Positions 1-12,174 of a DNA stretch of 64,000 nt are shown one piece after another. A model generated the notes under the pieces. That model ran no database searches. It had not been told where the DNA came from and saw only the letters and a list, made by a program, of their open reading frames with translations. Numbering within the stretch: the first letter of the stretch is position 1; each line of letters opens with the position of its first letter. A program made the translations under genes and the position numbers. This DNA is from Thamnidium elegans (Eukaryota > Mucoromycota > Mucoromycetes > Mucorales > Mucoraceae), in NCBI GenBank assembly GCA_025201345.1, contig JAIXMG010000016.1:62001-126000 (forward strand), read 5' to 3'.

Positions 1-164
1 ACCACAACACAAAACGGATTTAAATTGACGTCTAGAATGTTGATATTCTTTACTATTGAAGGATGTTGGTTAACGTTCCCTTCTACTTCAAATAGTAGCT
101 GGACTTTGGCTGCTTGCCATTTGATGATTTTGTTGGGTGTTTTTGGTAGCTCACCTGCTCCTAA
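1..164 (-). CDS. Partial exon of unknown protein running off the left edge
   Basis: On the minus strand an open frame of 54 codons follows a good acceptor (TATAG ending at 165) and continues off the window. It begins LGAGELPKTPNKI and has an alternating hydrophobic/polar pattern (VQLLFEVEG) suggesting beta structure. I found no convincing initiator exon between it and the divergent gene starting at 334, so the 5' end is unresolved. I do not recognise the family. The opposite strand is also open here, which weakens the call. Confidence 0.3.
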
Positions 165-333
165 CTATAAAAAACATTTATTATAAATAAATAATGATTA
201 CTTTTTAGATCTTATTTAAATTTTAATTTTAATAAAATTAAGGAGATCCCTTCTTCTTCTTTTTTTTTTTCCAAACTTGTTTACTCTCTCTCTCTCTCTT
301 TTTTTTTTTACTTTAAACTATTAATACATAATA

Positions 334-726
334 ATGACTACTACACCAAATATTAACAAGTTACCGCTACTACGAATTAGACTAACAGTTACCAAAGATA
401 CAACACTGAAAAAGAAGAGAAAAAGGTGAGTGTAATTTTTTTTTTTTGCAAGATAAAATAAAATAAATAACAGTAAATAGATCAACTAAGAATACGAGAA
501 AACAACATAAAAAAGTCAACACTGTAACATTACCTACTACTCTTTTAAATAACAACTCAACCAATAGCGGATATTGGACATCTGGTAAGTAAAAAAAAAA
601 AAGCAAATGTTATTTTATCACTGTACATATTTAAACCAATTTTTTTATTTTTTATGTGTAGAACAAGTTGAAACCAACAAGTTAATTCTAAGAAACTGTC
701 AATTCGTCACTTCGCAAACAGTTTAA
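334..726 (+). CDS. Small basic protein, unknown (86 aa)
   Basis: Exons 334-425, 481-584 and 662-726 join in frame across two GT-AG introns (GTGAGT...AAATAG and GTAAGT...TGTAG) to give 86 residues ending at TAA 724-726. The N-terminal part carries a lysine/arginine cluster (KKKRKR) that could act as a nuclear or nucleolar signal. The rest is Asn/Thr-rich with no recognised domain. The start ATG lies just after a pyrimidine-rich CT/T stretch, as in other promoters of this window. Support is the phase-consistent splicing only; no homologue is recognised. It could be a short accessory protein or a mis-called non-coding transcript. Confidence 0.45.
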
Positions 727-730
727 ATCT

Positions 731-1277
731 TTACGTTTCCTTCCTAAAATCATAAATTTATAGTTACAAGCAATAATAATAAAGTCTTAATAAGCTCCTA
801 ACTCTGTCCCTCCTCCCCCTTTTTTTTTATATGTGATTATAAAGAACCCTTTTTCAATACAGAATTTTTTTTTTTTTGTCTCACTCGATTTTAATGGTTT
901 CTTTATCGATTTATACTCAATAAGGCCTTCTTAATTTGGATTACGATTCTATATGCGCATATTACCGTTGTATTTCCGTTTTTTTTTTTTTTTTTTAAAA
1001 AAAAACTACTCGACTTTATACCAGCAAAAAAAAACCTTCTAGAAATTTTAGTAAAAACAATAATTACATTTAATGCGAAAAATGGGAAAAAGCAAAGTAT
1101 TCCCAAAAAAAAAAAAGAAAGAGAGAAACTGTAACTGCTTCTCGCTTCTTCGGTTAAACTATTATGTACTTTTCGGTGGATCAATTTGGATTAAAAAAAA
1201 AGAGGGGAAGATGATCTTTTTTTCCCTTTTCAACTTTTTTTTTTTTTTTTTTTTTTTTTCTTTCTTTAACTCGGAAA
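731..1277. other. Intergenic: T-rich leader of BNA4
   Basis: No supported gene. The stretch is dominated by homopolymer T and A runs, including a run of T just upstream of the BNA4 start. Short open frames here are homopolymer artefacts. It probably holds the 3' end of the small gene and the BNA4 promoter. Confidence 0.6.
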
Positions 1278-2900
1278 ATGTCGAATGAACAACAAAGACA
1301 AGGTGTGGTTGGTATAGTTGGTGCAGGTTTAGTTGGTGCCTTGAACGCCATTTACTTTGCACAAAGAGGTTGGAAAGTAGAACTTTATGAACTTCGTCCA
1401 GGTATAAAACAAGATTCTTTCTCTCGCGTGTATACACACATTTTTTTAAATGAAAAAAAAAATTCTCACATTCAATTTCCCACGCAAAAATAATAATAAT
1501 TAGATATGAGACTTCCAATTCACAGAGAAAGTAGACGTGGTAGATCAATTAATCTTGCCCTTTCGGAAAGAGGCCTAAGTGCTTTAAGATGTACTGGTTT
1601 AGGTCTTGAAGATATCATCTTGAAGGCTTCGGTGCCTATGAAAGCAAGAATGGTACATATCGGTAAACAGTGTACTCAAATGTCTCAACAGTACTCTGTT
1701 AATGGAGAGGTAACCCCATATATATATATATATATTCTTCTTTTATTAGTAAATACTTATATATATAAAATAAAGCATATTAATGCTGTAGATAGAGCTA
1801 GATTAAATGAATTGTTATTAGACGCCGCCGAAAAAATGGAAAATGTTACAGTTCATTTTGAACACAGATTAACACAAGCAGATATTGAAACCAACAAGTT
1901 AGAATTTGTAGTTGCAGACGGTACAACCAAATCATACTATACAGACTTAATTATTGGTGCAGACGGTGCTTACTCCAAATTAAGATCACAAATGATGCGT
2001 CGTATGAGAATGGATTATGATCAAGAATATATTGATACCGGTTATTGTGAATTATCTATGCCTCCTGCTAAAGGTCCAGATGGTAAACCTACTTTTGCAT
2101 TAGACCCTAATCATCTTCATATTTGGCCTAGACATACCTTTATGTTAATCGCTCTTCCTAACCCCGATTTCTCTTTTACTTGTACTCTCTTTATGCCTTT
2201 CAAGATGTTTGATGAAATTAAAACCGAAGACCAATTGATGCATTTCTTTAGAGAGAACTTTATTGATTCAATTCCCTTGATTGGTGAGGAGTCTTTGAAG
2301 CTTGATTTCTTTAATAATCCTCGTGGTTCTTTAGTTACCATCAAGGCTTCTCCTCATCATTATCAAGATAAAGCTCTTATTATTGGTGATGCTGCTCATG
2401 CTATGGTACCTTTTTACGGTCAAGGTATGAATTGTGGTTTCCAAGATGTACAAGTCCTTCATGAAATTTTAGATCGTCATAACGTTCATCCTGTCTTTGT
2501 TGATAACAAGATTAGAGGATTAAAAGAAGCTCTCGACGATTACTCTGAGACTCGTGTTAAGGATGCTCATGCCATTTGTGATTTAGCAATGTATAACCAC
2601 TATGAAATGAGAAGTGCTGTTACTTCTATGCGATACCTGGCCAGAAGAAAATTAGAAGGAATCATTCATTCTTGGTTCCCTCGTTTAATCATCCCTCTTT
2701 ACACCATGGTCAGTTTCACTACTCTACCTTATTCTCAAGCCATTGATCGCTGGCATCGTCAAACTCATTGGTTAAACGTTGCCATGTTCTCAACTGCCGT
2801 TGCTACTGCTTCCGTCATGACAGCTGTTGGCTTTAAATACCGAGATCAATTTTTACCCACGGTTCGATCTGCTGTTGATACTATTAAACATTTGTTTTAA
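1278..2900 (+). CDS. BNA4: Kynurenine 3-monooxygenase
   Basis: Exons 1278-1401, 1504-1709 and 1776-2900 give 484 aa, the usual length for the family. The enzyme hydroxylates L-kynurenine to 3-hydroxykynurenine with FAD and NADPH in de novo NAD synthesis and sits in the outer mitochondrial membrane. The N-terminus shows the dinucleotide-binding motif GIVGAGLVGALNA. Splicing at 1401/1504 yields ELRPDMRLPIHRESRRGRS followed by INLALSERG, the conserved substrate/FAD loop. A second FAD motif, IIGDAAHAMVPFYGQGMNCG, lies around residues 320-345, and a hydrophobic segment near the C-terminus could be the membrane anchor. Intron 2 (1710-1775) is 66 nt, ends AAG, has no in-frame stop and could be retained. 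Downstream gene is convergent. Confidence 0.93.
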
Positions 2901-2933
2901 TTTTCTTTTTAATAAAAATAAAATTATTTTTTT

Positions 2934-5397
2934 TTACAAGGAAAAGATAGTTTGGTAATGAATCATGGATAGTTTATCATTATGAAGCCTTTTCCAAGAT
3001 GAAATGGTCCCACCAAAAGCACTTATTTTAAATATACGTGATCTACGTGGCCAACCTAGATGTTCGGCACCGTATCCTCCTACTCCTCCGCCTCCTCCAT
3101 AACATAATTGAATACCATCTCTTTCCATACAGAAATCATTGACATGGTCGTGTCCACTAACAAAAGAAGCAATAAGTTTCATTTACTTTTTTTTTTCTCT
3201 TTTTAAAAAAAAAATCTTACCAAGATGTAACTCTAATATCTCCAGCTAAAAAAAAAAGTCAAAACACGTTCTATTCTACTTGCCAAAATAATTATATATT
3301 TACCAGATTTAAATGCTTCCAGAGCAGAGATCTTATTCTTTTTAGGGCTTGATATATCTTCACGAGCTTCACCTAACCTTGCGTCAGGATACATGGCATC
3401 TTGGTCATTGTATTCCCAAATAGGAATATGAAAGAACGCAGCAGCATTAGGTTTACGATCAAAAGATCTTGCCGATTTAATAATCCAGTCTAATTGTTCC
3501 AACTTTATATAATCGTACTCATCTTCTTCATCTTCTTCCGTATAGCTATGAGAGTCCAAGAAATACAATGTAAACGTATGCTGCCTACAAAAAAAAAAAA
3601 AAGTAAATCAAAATTAAATTTATATAGTAGAATATAAACACATATCTTACTTTTCTGCAGAAGTATCTGAAAATATCTTTATAAAATAGTTTCCAACCCC
3701 AGGTATATCAAGTGGTCCTCTTTCGGTTAAAGAATACGGCATCTTATTCATCACTTGCAACAGCTCTTCTCTAGATAAATCGTTTTGGTCATCGTGGTTT
3801 CCAAATACTACTGCCCATGGTATCTTCTGTTTAATCACTGGCTCCGCGAATTTAAAGGTGGCGGATCTTGCATCACTGACCAGTTCGCCGTTGATATTGT
3901 CGCCCGAAAATACTACCAGGTTTGGCTTCTCTTTTTCCAAAAGTTTTTCAATGTATTCTATTGTTGTATCATCTCCTTTACAATCCAACTATATATATAT
4001 AAAAAAAAAAACTTGAAATCTAGAAACTAAATACATATATGAACAAAATAAAACTTACATCGGTTGGTATATCGCGACAAATGCCTTCTTCGTTTGTAAA
4101 ATGTAAATCTGCTAATTGTAATATCTTGAAATCTCCTTTGCTGTCAAACGTCAGAGGATCCATCTTTGGTAATTCTATCACATTTTTTTTTTTTAAAAAA
4201 AAACAGTTTTTAAAGACTATTATTTTCTTTACCTTGGTACCCCTTTTTAATAAATAAATACGTTGGTTCACCAAACCCATCTTTACCATCTTTATCACTA
4301 TTTAAATCCACATTAATCTTACTCCATCCAAACGGTGTCACCACATGGTTCCCAAACTGAATTGCTAGCTCTTGAATCCCATCTCTTAAAGTATCAGGGT
4401 TTTTAGGTGAGGTCTTGTACCATAAGTAAATTTGATCGCCACGAAGAATCGAGTTTAAATTAACGGGAACTTGTGTATAACCTTGTGGTGGTGTTTGATC
4501 GTTCAAGATGGCAACAACACTACCCATTACTTTCTTTTAATATTCTCCCTCACTTTTTGTATTTCTCCCCCCCCCCCAAAAAAAAAAACTTACTCAGTAA
4601 CTGGATCTTGTGTACTGTCTCGTTTATAAAATAAGTATACGCTCATACCAATAATAATCCCTTTATTTAAATCCTTTTCGACTCTTTCCCAACCCTACGA
4701 AAAAATAAATATATCAACGCCATGTATCCTTTTTTTTTGTACATGTATTTTACTTACATCTATATAACAATTGTTGGTAAAACACTGCTTAGCAGTGATT
4801 TCAGTAATAGGATCTTTTTTATAAATAAGAAAAGCCATAAGTTTTTTTTTTTAAAAAAACAAGATATGTACAAGTTTTACCTTTCGATCCGCTTTGACTA
4901 TAATACATAAATAAATGAAACCCACCTACACCTTCATTTAAATCAACAGGGACTCGTTTATACTCTGCACCGACCATAGGACTTATCCCTTGTTTAATAA
5001 TAATGGATGTAACTGGGTTCTTCGATACCGATGTATCCTTTGTATAATATAACCATAAAGCCGTATGCTCTTTTTCTTTCGACAACTGGTTTAAATCCAC
5101 GTCTAATTTGGTCCATTTAGCAACAAAAGGTACCGTTTCGTTCTGCGACAAGATCATTAGATCGGTGATGGGATCTTGCGAGAGATCTTGTTTGATATGT
5201 AGAAAAATGGACGTGGCATCGTTAACACCTTGATTAAGATCTGTTGGGAGTTGACGGTACCCTGGGTAGCTGGGACAGGCGTGTTTGTTGTCACAGGTCA
5301 CTAGTTTGATATCTGTAATATATCCGTGGGTTGTATGAAGTAGCAGTAGTATAACTACTATCGTGTAAATTAGAACCATGTATGTATTTGTATTCAT
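2934..5397 (-). CDS. Dcr2/PAP29-like metallophosphatase with six N-terminal repeats
   Basis: Nine exons (5397-4881, 4813-4758, 4694-4594, 4519-4233, 4174-4059, 3988-3651, 3584-3304, 3245-3221, 3156-2934) give 647 aa. A signal-peptide-like stretch (MVLIYTIVVILLLLHTT) starts the protein, so it is likely secreted or vacuolar. Six repeats of about 40 aa follow, with a pattern of GY/W..vp.DLN.G....yl.Yk...dPIT, resembling MABP/Vps62-type repeats. The C-terminal half is a calcineurin-like phosphoesterase with LQLADLHF, FSGDNING, VVFGNHDDQ and GHDHVNDFC as metal ligands. The 25-nt exon at 3221-3245 is needed to read SAGDIRVTSCGHDHVNDF. Relatives in yeast (Dcr2) and plants (PAP29) usually lack this repeat array. 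Start chosen at 5397 because the upstream ATG at 5427 precedes a run of Phe from poly-A. Confidence 0.85.
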
Positions 5398-6813
5398 AAA
5401 AAAAAAAAAGGGAGAGAAAATATGCATAGTGAGGAATTTATATTTGTTTATTTTAAAGTCGCGGTAATAAACAAGTTTTTCTAATCACTTATGCGTGACA
5501 TACTCGGGACAAATGGTCTTTGTCTCCAAGAGCGCAAAATCTCAAGTCTTTTCAAGAAGAATACCATCTGCATTATAGTCGTGGGATAGTTAACTAATGA
5601 AAGACATCCCAGGATACTTTTGATAGTATAAAAACTGTATAATTTATAACTATATAAACCGACTTATTTCTTATTGCAATATATTGAGAGCCGATAAAAA
5701 AAAGACATGACTACCTAGTATTTCTCAAAACGCTACTAAGCCTTTGTAGGGATTACAGGACACAGATGCGTCACAAAGCACAGTAAGATATGGAACTGTA
5801 GAGGTTTCAGTATACTTTAGTTGTGCCTTGTTGTTTTTTGTTCAATAACTCTAATAGTTCCCATTTATTAAAGTTAATATATATATATCAGCATCTTTAA
5901 TTAACTTTCTAACAAGACGACCATATTTGAAATATTGATCATGATCGAAATTTTTTAGAGGCTAGTTTTGCTGCGTTGTAGAGCCACTTATTCCCAGTTC
6001 AACGGAATAGCAATGGAATATCAACTCTTGCAAATAAAGTAACTACCACTTTTGAAGGTCTTTTTGCTCTAAATGTCGAAAAGATGCGGGCAAAAAATTA
6101 TAAATTTTTCTTTTTATAGGAGTGATTTATTTAAGTGATATATACGAAACTAATAATTTCCCTGGTTCAACTCGCTTGTACCAGATGGTTTTATTAGATA
6201 CTCTCGGAGTATCACCCAAGCCAAAAGACCCAGATATTTCTAACAGTTCCAATTCCAAATCATATACTTTGTCATATAATATACCATATGAATTATGGTA
6301 GCTGTAAACGGAGATGTCTCGACCTTGAAGCTCGCTTATTATAGCTTTAAAACAGGTTGCTGTCGGAATAAAGCTGATATAACCAGTGGAATATTTGATT
6401 GCATCAACAGAAAAATACGAAGTTATTAGTCAAAAAGTATAGTTTTTTTTTGAAGCTATAGAAAAGCGATTTTGGTTTCTGTCGAGATACATAAAGGAAG
6501 TTTGAAGAAGAAGGCATGTAAAGAACCATTATAAAATTGAAAAAGAAAAAGGACGAGGATAACCTTTTTTTTTTTTTAATAAAACGACGTGCACCTCCGA
6601 CAAATAACAAGTAAAAAACAAGTTTTTTTTTTAATTACGTATGAGTACGTGAGAAAGTAAATAAAGTATGATGATTAAATAAGCCCTTTTTATCACGATT
6701 AAATTAATCTCCTTTTCTTTTCCTTTTTTTTTTAACAATGTATTCTTATACAAGCAAGTATCTTTTATATAATCAAAAGTCTAAATATTTCAAAAACACC
6801 TTATACCGTAAAA
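5398..6813. other. Accessory intergenic zone, possible coding remnant
   Basis: No intact gene. On the plus strand, about 6020-6107 reads TLANKVTTTFEGLFALNVEK and, after an intron-like gap ending TATAG at 6119, about 6120-6300 reads an open frame containing NNFPGSTRLYQMVLLDTLG before a stop. I cannot assign it to a family; it may be part of the decayed gene that follows. The remainder is AT-rich without recognisable signals. Confidence 0.35.
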
Positions 6814-8214
6814 ATGAAACCTTATCTCATTCCTGAACTGTACTCACTGTTAGTCTTGAAGTCAAATATTGTAGGCCCGTGTAAGGATTTTAACGATTCA
6901 TTGACTGGTGTTTTTAATACTGAATCATCAAAGGGTTTCTTATCCTGCTTAAAGAGCTTTAAAAACGAAAATATTGAAAAGAAAGAGACAGTTTTCATTG
7001 CAAAAATATTTGAAAAAATTATTGGCACTGTAACTGATGAAAAGAAACTTAAATTGATACAAAAAGGAGAACCTAACTTTTCTCATTACTTAATCTGGCC
7101 ATTGATGGAAGCTGTCAGCAGCCAATTTTCATTTGAAATCGGCGAGTACAAAATGAAGGCTATCCATAAAGAAATAGCTCGAAGAAACGATGAGATGTTG
7201 ATAAACCTAAGCTACAATGCAGATGGTTGTCATACCTCAATTGTAGCTAAAAAAACTTGTCAAGTTGTCGCTTCTTGAAGTTTCTGGAGGCTTGAACGAA
7301 ACAAACCAAGGCAGATTTACCAAAAACCACATCAAAGCTGGTTTTGGTGTTCTTCAGCATCCTCATTGTCACTGATATTGACGATATCGACAGTATTTAC
7401 ATCTATTATATTGCTTCTACTTTTAACAGAATTGGAAGGAAGATAAAACTTCTGCATTTCTTCTAAAGGGTTGCTAGTAACAATGCCTAATTTAAAACAC
7501 TTATTTATTGCTTCTTTTTTTTTATTGAACGTGTAAATAGAACGGGTACCAAGATCTTCTCAAGTCTTATGACAAGAAACTCTTTCTGATATATCAGTCG
7601 TTGACCAGCGACGACCAAGTCCTCTGCTGGTATTGCCTGAATGATATACTAGGTTTGACCAACCAAAAGGAGAATGACCGAAAGCAATTTTTCGGCAAAG
7701 GTCAGTGGAACTACTTGAACGAGTATCTTTGCTCTACCAACCGATCATTCACGGATAAGCTGCATAGCAATACTAAAGCTAAGTTAGTCCGTATGATTAA
7801 GATAATATTTTTATATAAATTTGTTTTTTCGTTCTCTCTTTATTAATAGCTGTATAAAGGAAATAAAAGCAGGCAATGGAGAAGAAGCATGTTGTTTATC
7901 ATTAGAGTACATACGACACGCTCATTGTAAAGATAAAGATATCTTTAAGATACTCGGTTATGTGTAGGTGTCAATCATTAGAAAAAGTTCTCATATCGAA
8001 ATAATAAGAACCTTGATATTTATTAATTTGCATATAGGGAACGTACCTATATTATCACTAATCCATTGGACGAATTAGATTTCATGCTGAAACTTTGGAG
8101 TAAAGTACTAGAATTGTTGTTTGGCGACGACAATAGCCTAGTTGGGGAGAGACCGTACCAGATACAATTACTACCATTAAACGTAGAAATAACGAAAATA
8201 AAGCACATACAATA
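6814..8214 (+). pseudogene. Decayed member of a multicopy mucoralean protein family
   Basis: The first open frame (6814-7278) ends in YNADGCHTSIVAKK and then shifts. In another frame the expected continuation LSLLEVSGGLNETNQGRFT appears (about 7260-7360) before a stop, and a third frame carries SILIVTDIDDIDSIYI (about 7360-7470). Further downstream, pieces with intron-like borders read DLLKSYDKKLFLIYQSLTSD (from 7550) and RTYIITNPLDELDF followed by LWSKVLELLFGDD (8043-8150), then stop. I recall the pattern YNADG...LLEVSGG...PL.ELDF...W...LE.LF as typical of a high-copy family of unknown function in Mucor/Rhizopus genomes; that is memory, not a search. At least two frameshifts plus stops make a functional product unlikely. 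Confidence 0.6.
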
Positions 8215-8348
8215 GGTTGCAAGGTAGATGGTAGAGTTTTTTAAGGGGTCGTTAAATCAGTTAGATAAATTTCGAGAACTAAAATCTTTCTACATCATTA
8301 TGAACTACTCCCCCCATCCATACACACCAAGAAAATAATGGAAAAATG

Positions 8349-8500
8349 ACTAGTAGAGGGTATAGATGCATTTATCTTCCTCCTTACTCACCCAAATTAA
8401 ACACTATAGAACGAGAATAGCTGAGGCATGTAACTCTGTGCCTGAATATATTATTCAAAATTCTGTCGATGTTTTTTTTCTCGAAATGTTTAAATAAAAA
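8349..8500 (+). mobile_element. Tc1/mariner-type DDE transposase remnant
   Basis: 8349-8417 reads TSRGYRCIYLPPYSPKLNTI followed by ER, the conserved DDE-superfamily segment before the last catalytic acidic residue (usual form YLPPYSPELNPIE). It then stops. In the +1 frame, RIAEACNSVPEYII follows, which matches the tail of the same kind of transposase, so the segment between (typically EQFW...) has been deleted. No terminal inverted repeats were seen. The fragment is far too short to be active. Confidence 0.7.
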
Positions 8501-8748
8501 GAACCCGTTTAAGAGCTTATAAAATGTAAACGCTAATTGACTCTGATAAAACTGCCATTTGAAAAGTTCAAAACTCGCTATTTGAGTTTTTTTTTTTTTT
8601 TTTTTTTTTTTAATACAATTGAGATTTTGAAATCCGCTAATTGGATTAAAAAAACCTGTCATTTGAACCCATCGACACTGTATTTATAGTTTCTGCCTTC
8701 TTTTTTCCTTTTAATTATCTTTTTTTCTTTTTCTTTTACGTAAAAAAT

Positions 8749-11700
8749 ATGACACATCATAGTAGAGAAAAATCCAACCTGGAACTATTATATAAAGACT
8801 TGGATATGTATATGAAAGAACTGGATAGTGCAACTGTAATACACACTTCTTTTTTACCACTAAAAAAGAGAAAAGAGATAAGCTAACGTTTATATAGACT
8901 TTTGACATTCAAGAACGAAACGCTACAGAAAAACTGATACCGCCCTTTTGTTTTAAAGTAGCTGGTGTGCCTTCTGAAGACTCTTACAACAGTAGTGGAA
9001 TGGACACTCCGGCATTATCTCGTCATGACTCTTTGAAATCAGAAGTACATTCCGATTTAAAACGAGAGGGATCTTTTAAAAACAATAAAATCTATATAAA
9101 TACCAGCCCGATCTACTTTAAACTAAACAACCCTGACCAAGACGAAAACAATTTAGCCTATATGTCTACAGTATCAAAAGGATTTATATCAAGTATCAAA
9201 AGTTTATGTGAATCAAGAGATATATTTTGTTCGACTGAATATCCTAATAGTTTTACTGGTGAAGAAGCCGTGGTTTGTGTTATATTCTCTTTTTTTTTAT
9301 TATTTGTTTGTTGACAATTCTTCTTATAGGATATACTCTGCAATATCTTACCAAATGATTGGACAAGAGAAGATTATAAACGAATGGCTAGGTCATTAAT
9401 GCATTCTGTACCACCTTTGTTTACACCAGTTGCATATTCTGATAAATCGCTAAAGAAAAATACTTTTTATGATTCTTCAACGGAGATCTATAGCTTGTTA
9501 GAGAACGAAATTTCGCAAGGATTATTTGTTCCCTTTTTGGATTGCTTTACACCTTCTTGCATAAAAGGTTCTTCAAATGGATGCTATGCCAACATATGCC
9601 CCAATAGAGGTGCACAGCGATTATCGAAGCACAGTATAGTAAATGTAACGTTGTTATAAATGTAGTGTGATACAATAGGGGCATTTTTTTTTTTAAACAT
9701 CATTTTATTTTAGAAAGAATTACAGAGAAATATTTCGTTATGTTCATCAAATGCTTCATCTCAAGATACTGTAAGTAACCCCTCTCTGGTTTTTTTTATA
9801 TAGTCCTAATTATTACTAGTTTGTTTCGAGATGTTGGTCTACGACTGTATCACGCGAGACATTGCAAAAGACACCAACTAAAGAAATGAAAAAACAAGAA
9901 GCTATATACGAACTGATCTATACAGAAGAAGATTATGTACGAGACTTGAGCTTACTTGATGAGGTATGCAGTTTTTTTTTTTAAAAAAAAGGGGGGGGGG
10001 TTTATATATATATATTTCATTGCTAATATAAAACTAGTTATTCGCAAAACCTTTATTATCAGCTCAATGTATCGAACCAGAAAAAAGAAAATCATTTTGT
10101 CGAGAATTATTTGGAAATCATTCAACGATAGCACAATTACATCGTGATATGTACCGTGAATTACGTGATCATCAGTTAAATAGTATTGAGGACGGAAATT
10201 CGGGTTTTGTAGATGATATTGGAAGTATCATGTTGAAATATGTAAATCAATTTATGGACATGTACACTGAATATGGTCCGCATTTTGTGTTCGCAGAATA
10301 TGAAGCCAAACAGGAAATGGCTCGCAATATCTTGTTTCATAACTTTATTAGAGAAAAGGAAAAGCAAGCTGAAACTAGAAAGTTACCGTTCCGTCACTTT
10401 ATCATATTACCCATCACTCGTTTACAAAGGTATCCTCTATTGCTGAGCGCAATTTTGAACTACACCACAGATGAATCGGAAAAGGAAAGGTTGATAAAGT
10501 GCATTGAGACCATTAGAGGGGTTGCTAAGCAAATGGATACCTTAACAAACGAAACCAAGCAAAAGTTACGAGTACGACAGATTAATGATAAAATTCAATT
10601 TAAACCAGATTATCATCCATTCGACTTGAATTTATTAAAACCCGGTAGAAAATTATTATACGAAGGTACTTTAAGACGAAGATCTCATTTGGTGGTGGAA
10701 TCAGTTGAATTATATGTCTTCTTATTCGATCATTTATTATTAATGACTAAACCAAAACGTAATTCAAATGATTCGATTGAATGTTATATGGTCTCCAAAA
10801 ATCCGGTTCCTTTGAATTTGTTGATTATAAGTGATATTGCGGCCAACTTTATGTTTAGCTCCTTTAGAGCTGCAAAAGGCCCTGCGGCAAGTAATACCAC
10901 TTCTTTATCGTTGTTACCTACACCTGTGACACCTACTAGTGCTACCATTTTATCTGACCCCGCGTCTCAGTATATCAACCAATCTTCGCTTATGATTCGT
11001 CATCTGGGTAGATTTGGTGGCGAGTATATTGTCTATACAGAAACACCTAGTTCAAGATACATTTGGAAAGAAAAAATTATACGTGCTCAAAAGAATGCAA
11101 TCTCGTTACAGAAATCAAACCATGCATTTAAAGTGTCAAATATTAGCGATACTACTTTTGCTCACTCAGGAACATTGCATAATTATGGCAGAGTTACATG
11201 CACTGCGCCTTTTGGTAATATACTTTTTTATGCAATGCAACAAATAACCAACAATTTTTTTTTATTTTATTTTTTAGTTGGTTCAAGTGGTAAAAAGATG
11301 GTTGCGTTAGGGACGCAGCAAGGCATTTGGATGGCCAAAGAAGGTGATACAAGTGGGTTTAAAAAAGTACTGACGACACCTGATGTTACTCAGATAGGTG
11401 TATTAGAGCATCAAAATATTCTGTTAGTCTTGGCAGGTACGATTGCATATATATAATTAGAGCCCACAAGAGACTGACATATGTGTACCTCTTTTTTCTT
11501 TTTTATAGACAAAATTTTAACAGCTTATTCCATTGCTCAATTAGACCCATCACAGGTTTATGATCCTAAACCCTCCAAAAAATCCAACACAGTTAGTTTC
11601 CGTGTTATCTCTAACCACGTCTCATTTTTCAATACGGGTACCTGCAACGACCGACCCCTTATTATCACCATGCGAAGAAGAGGTACTGATAGTCTATTTA

Positions 11701-12129
11701 AAGCATATGAACCAACTTGTGGAGATCTAAAGGACCCTAGAAACAGTAAAATTCTTGTCAGTAAAACCTCGTTTATGACAAAGCCTCCTGCTTGGTTTAA
11801 AGTCTACAAGGAATTTTATATTGGTACCGATGCATCGGCAGTTCATTTCTTGAAATCAAAGTTACTGGTAGCTTGTAGTAGAGGATTTGAAGTGATCGAT
11901 TTGGAAAGACTAAGTGATATCAATGCAAATATACCGGATTTAAGGAATAGAGACTATCAGTTTTTGGTCAATTCGGATGCGAAACCGTTGGGCATGTTTA
12001 GGTGCGCAGAAAATTTTTTGGTGTGCTATGATAAGTTTGGGTTCTTGATGAGTACGCATGGCGATTATATTAAAGGCCGTAAAAGGTAAATCTTTTTTGC
12101 AAGAGTGTCAAAGTAAAAGGGATAGTAAC

Positions 12130-12174
<45 letters not shown>

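Noticed and set aside
3157..3182. Apparent start MKLIASFVSGHDH of a separate phosphatase fragment
   Set aside because: An in-frame stop precedes it; the TTAG acceptor at 3157 joins GDIRVTSC to GHDHVNDF, matching the family, so the Met is intronic.
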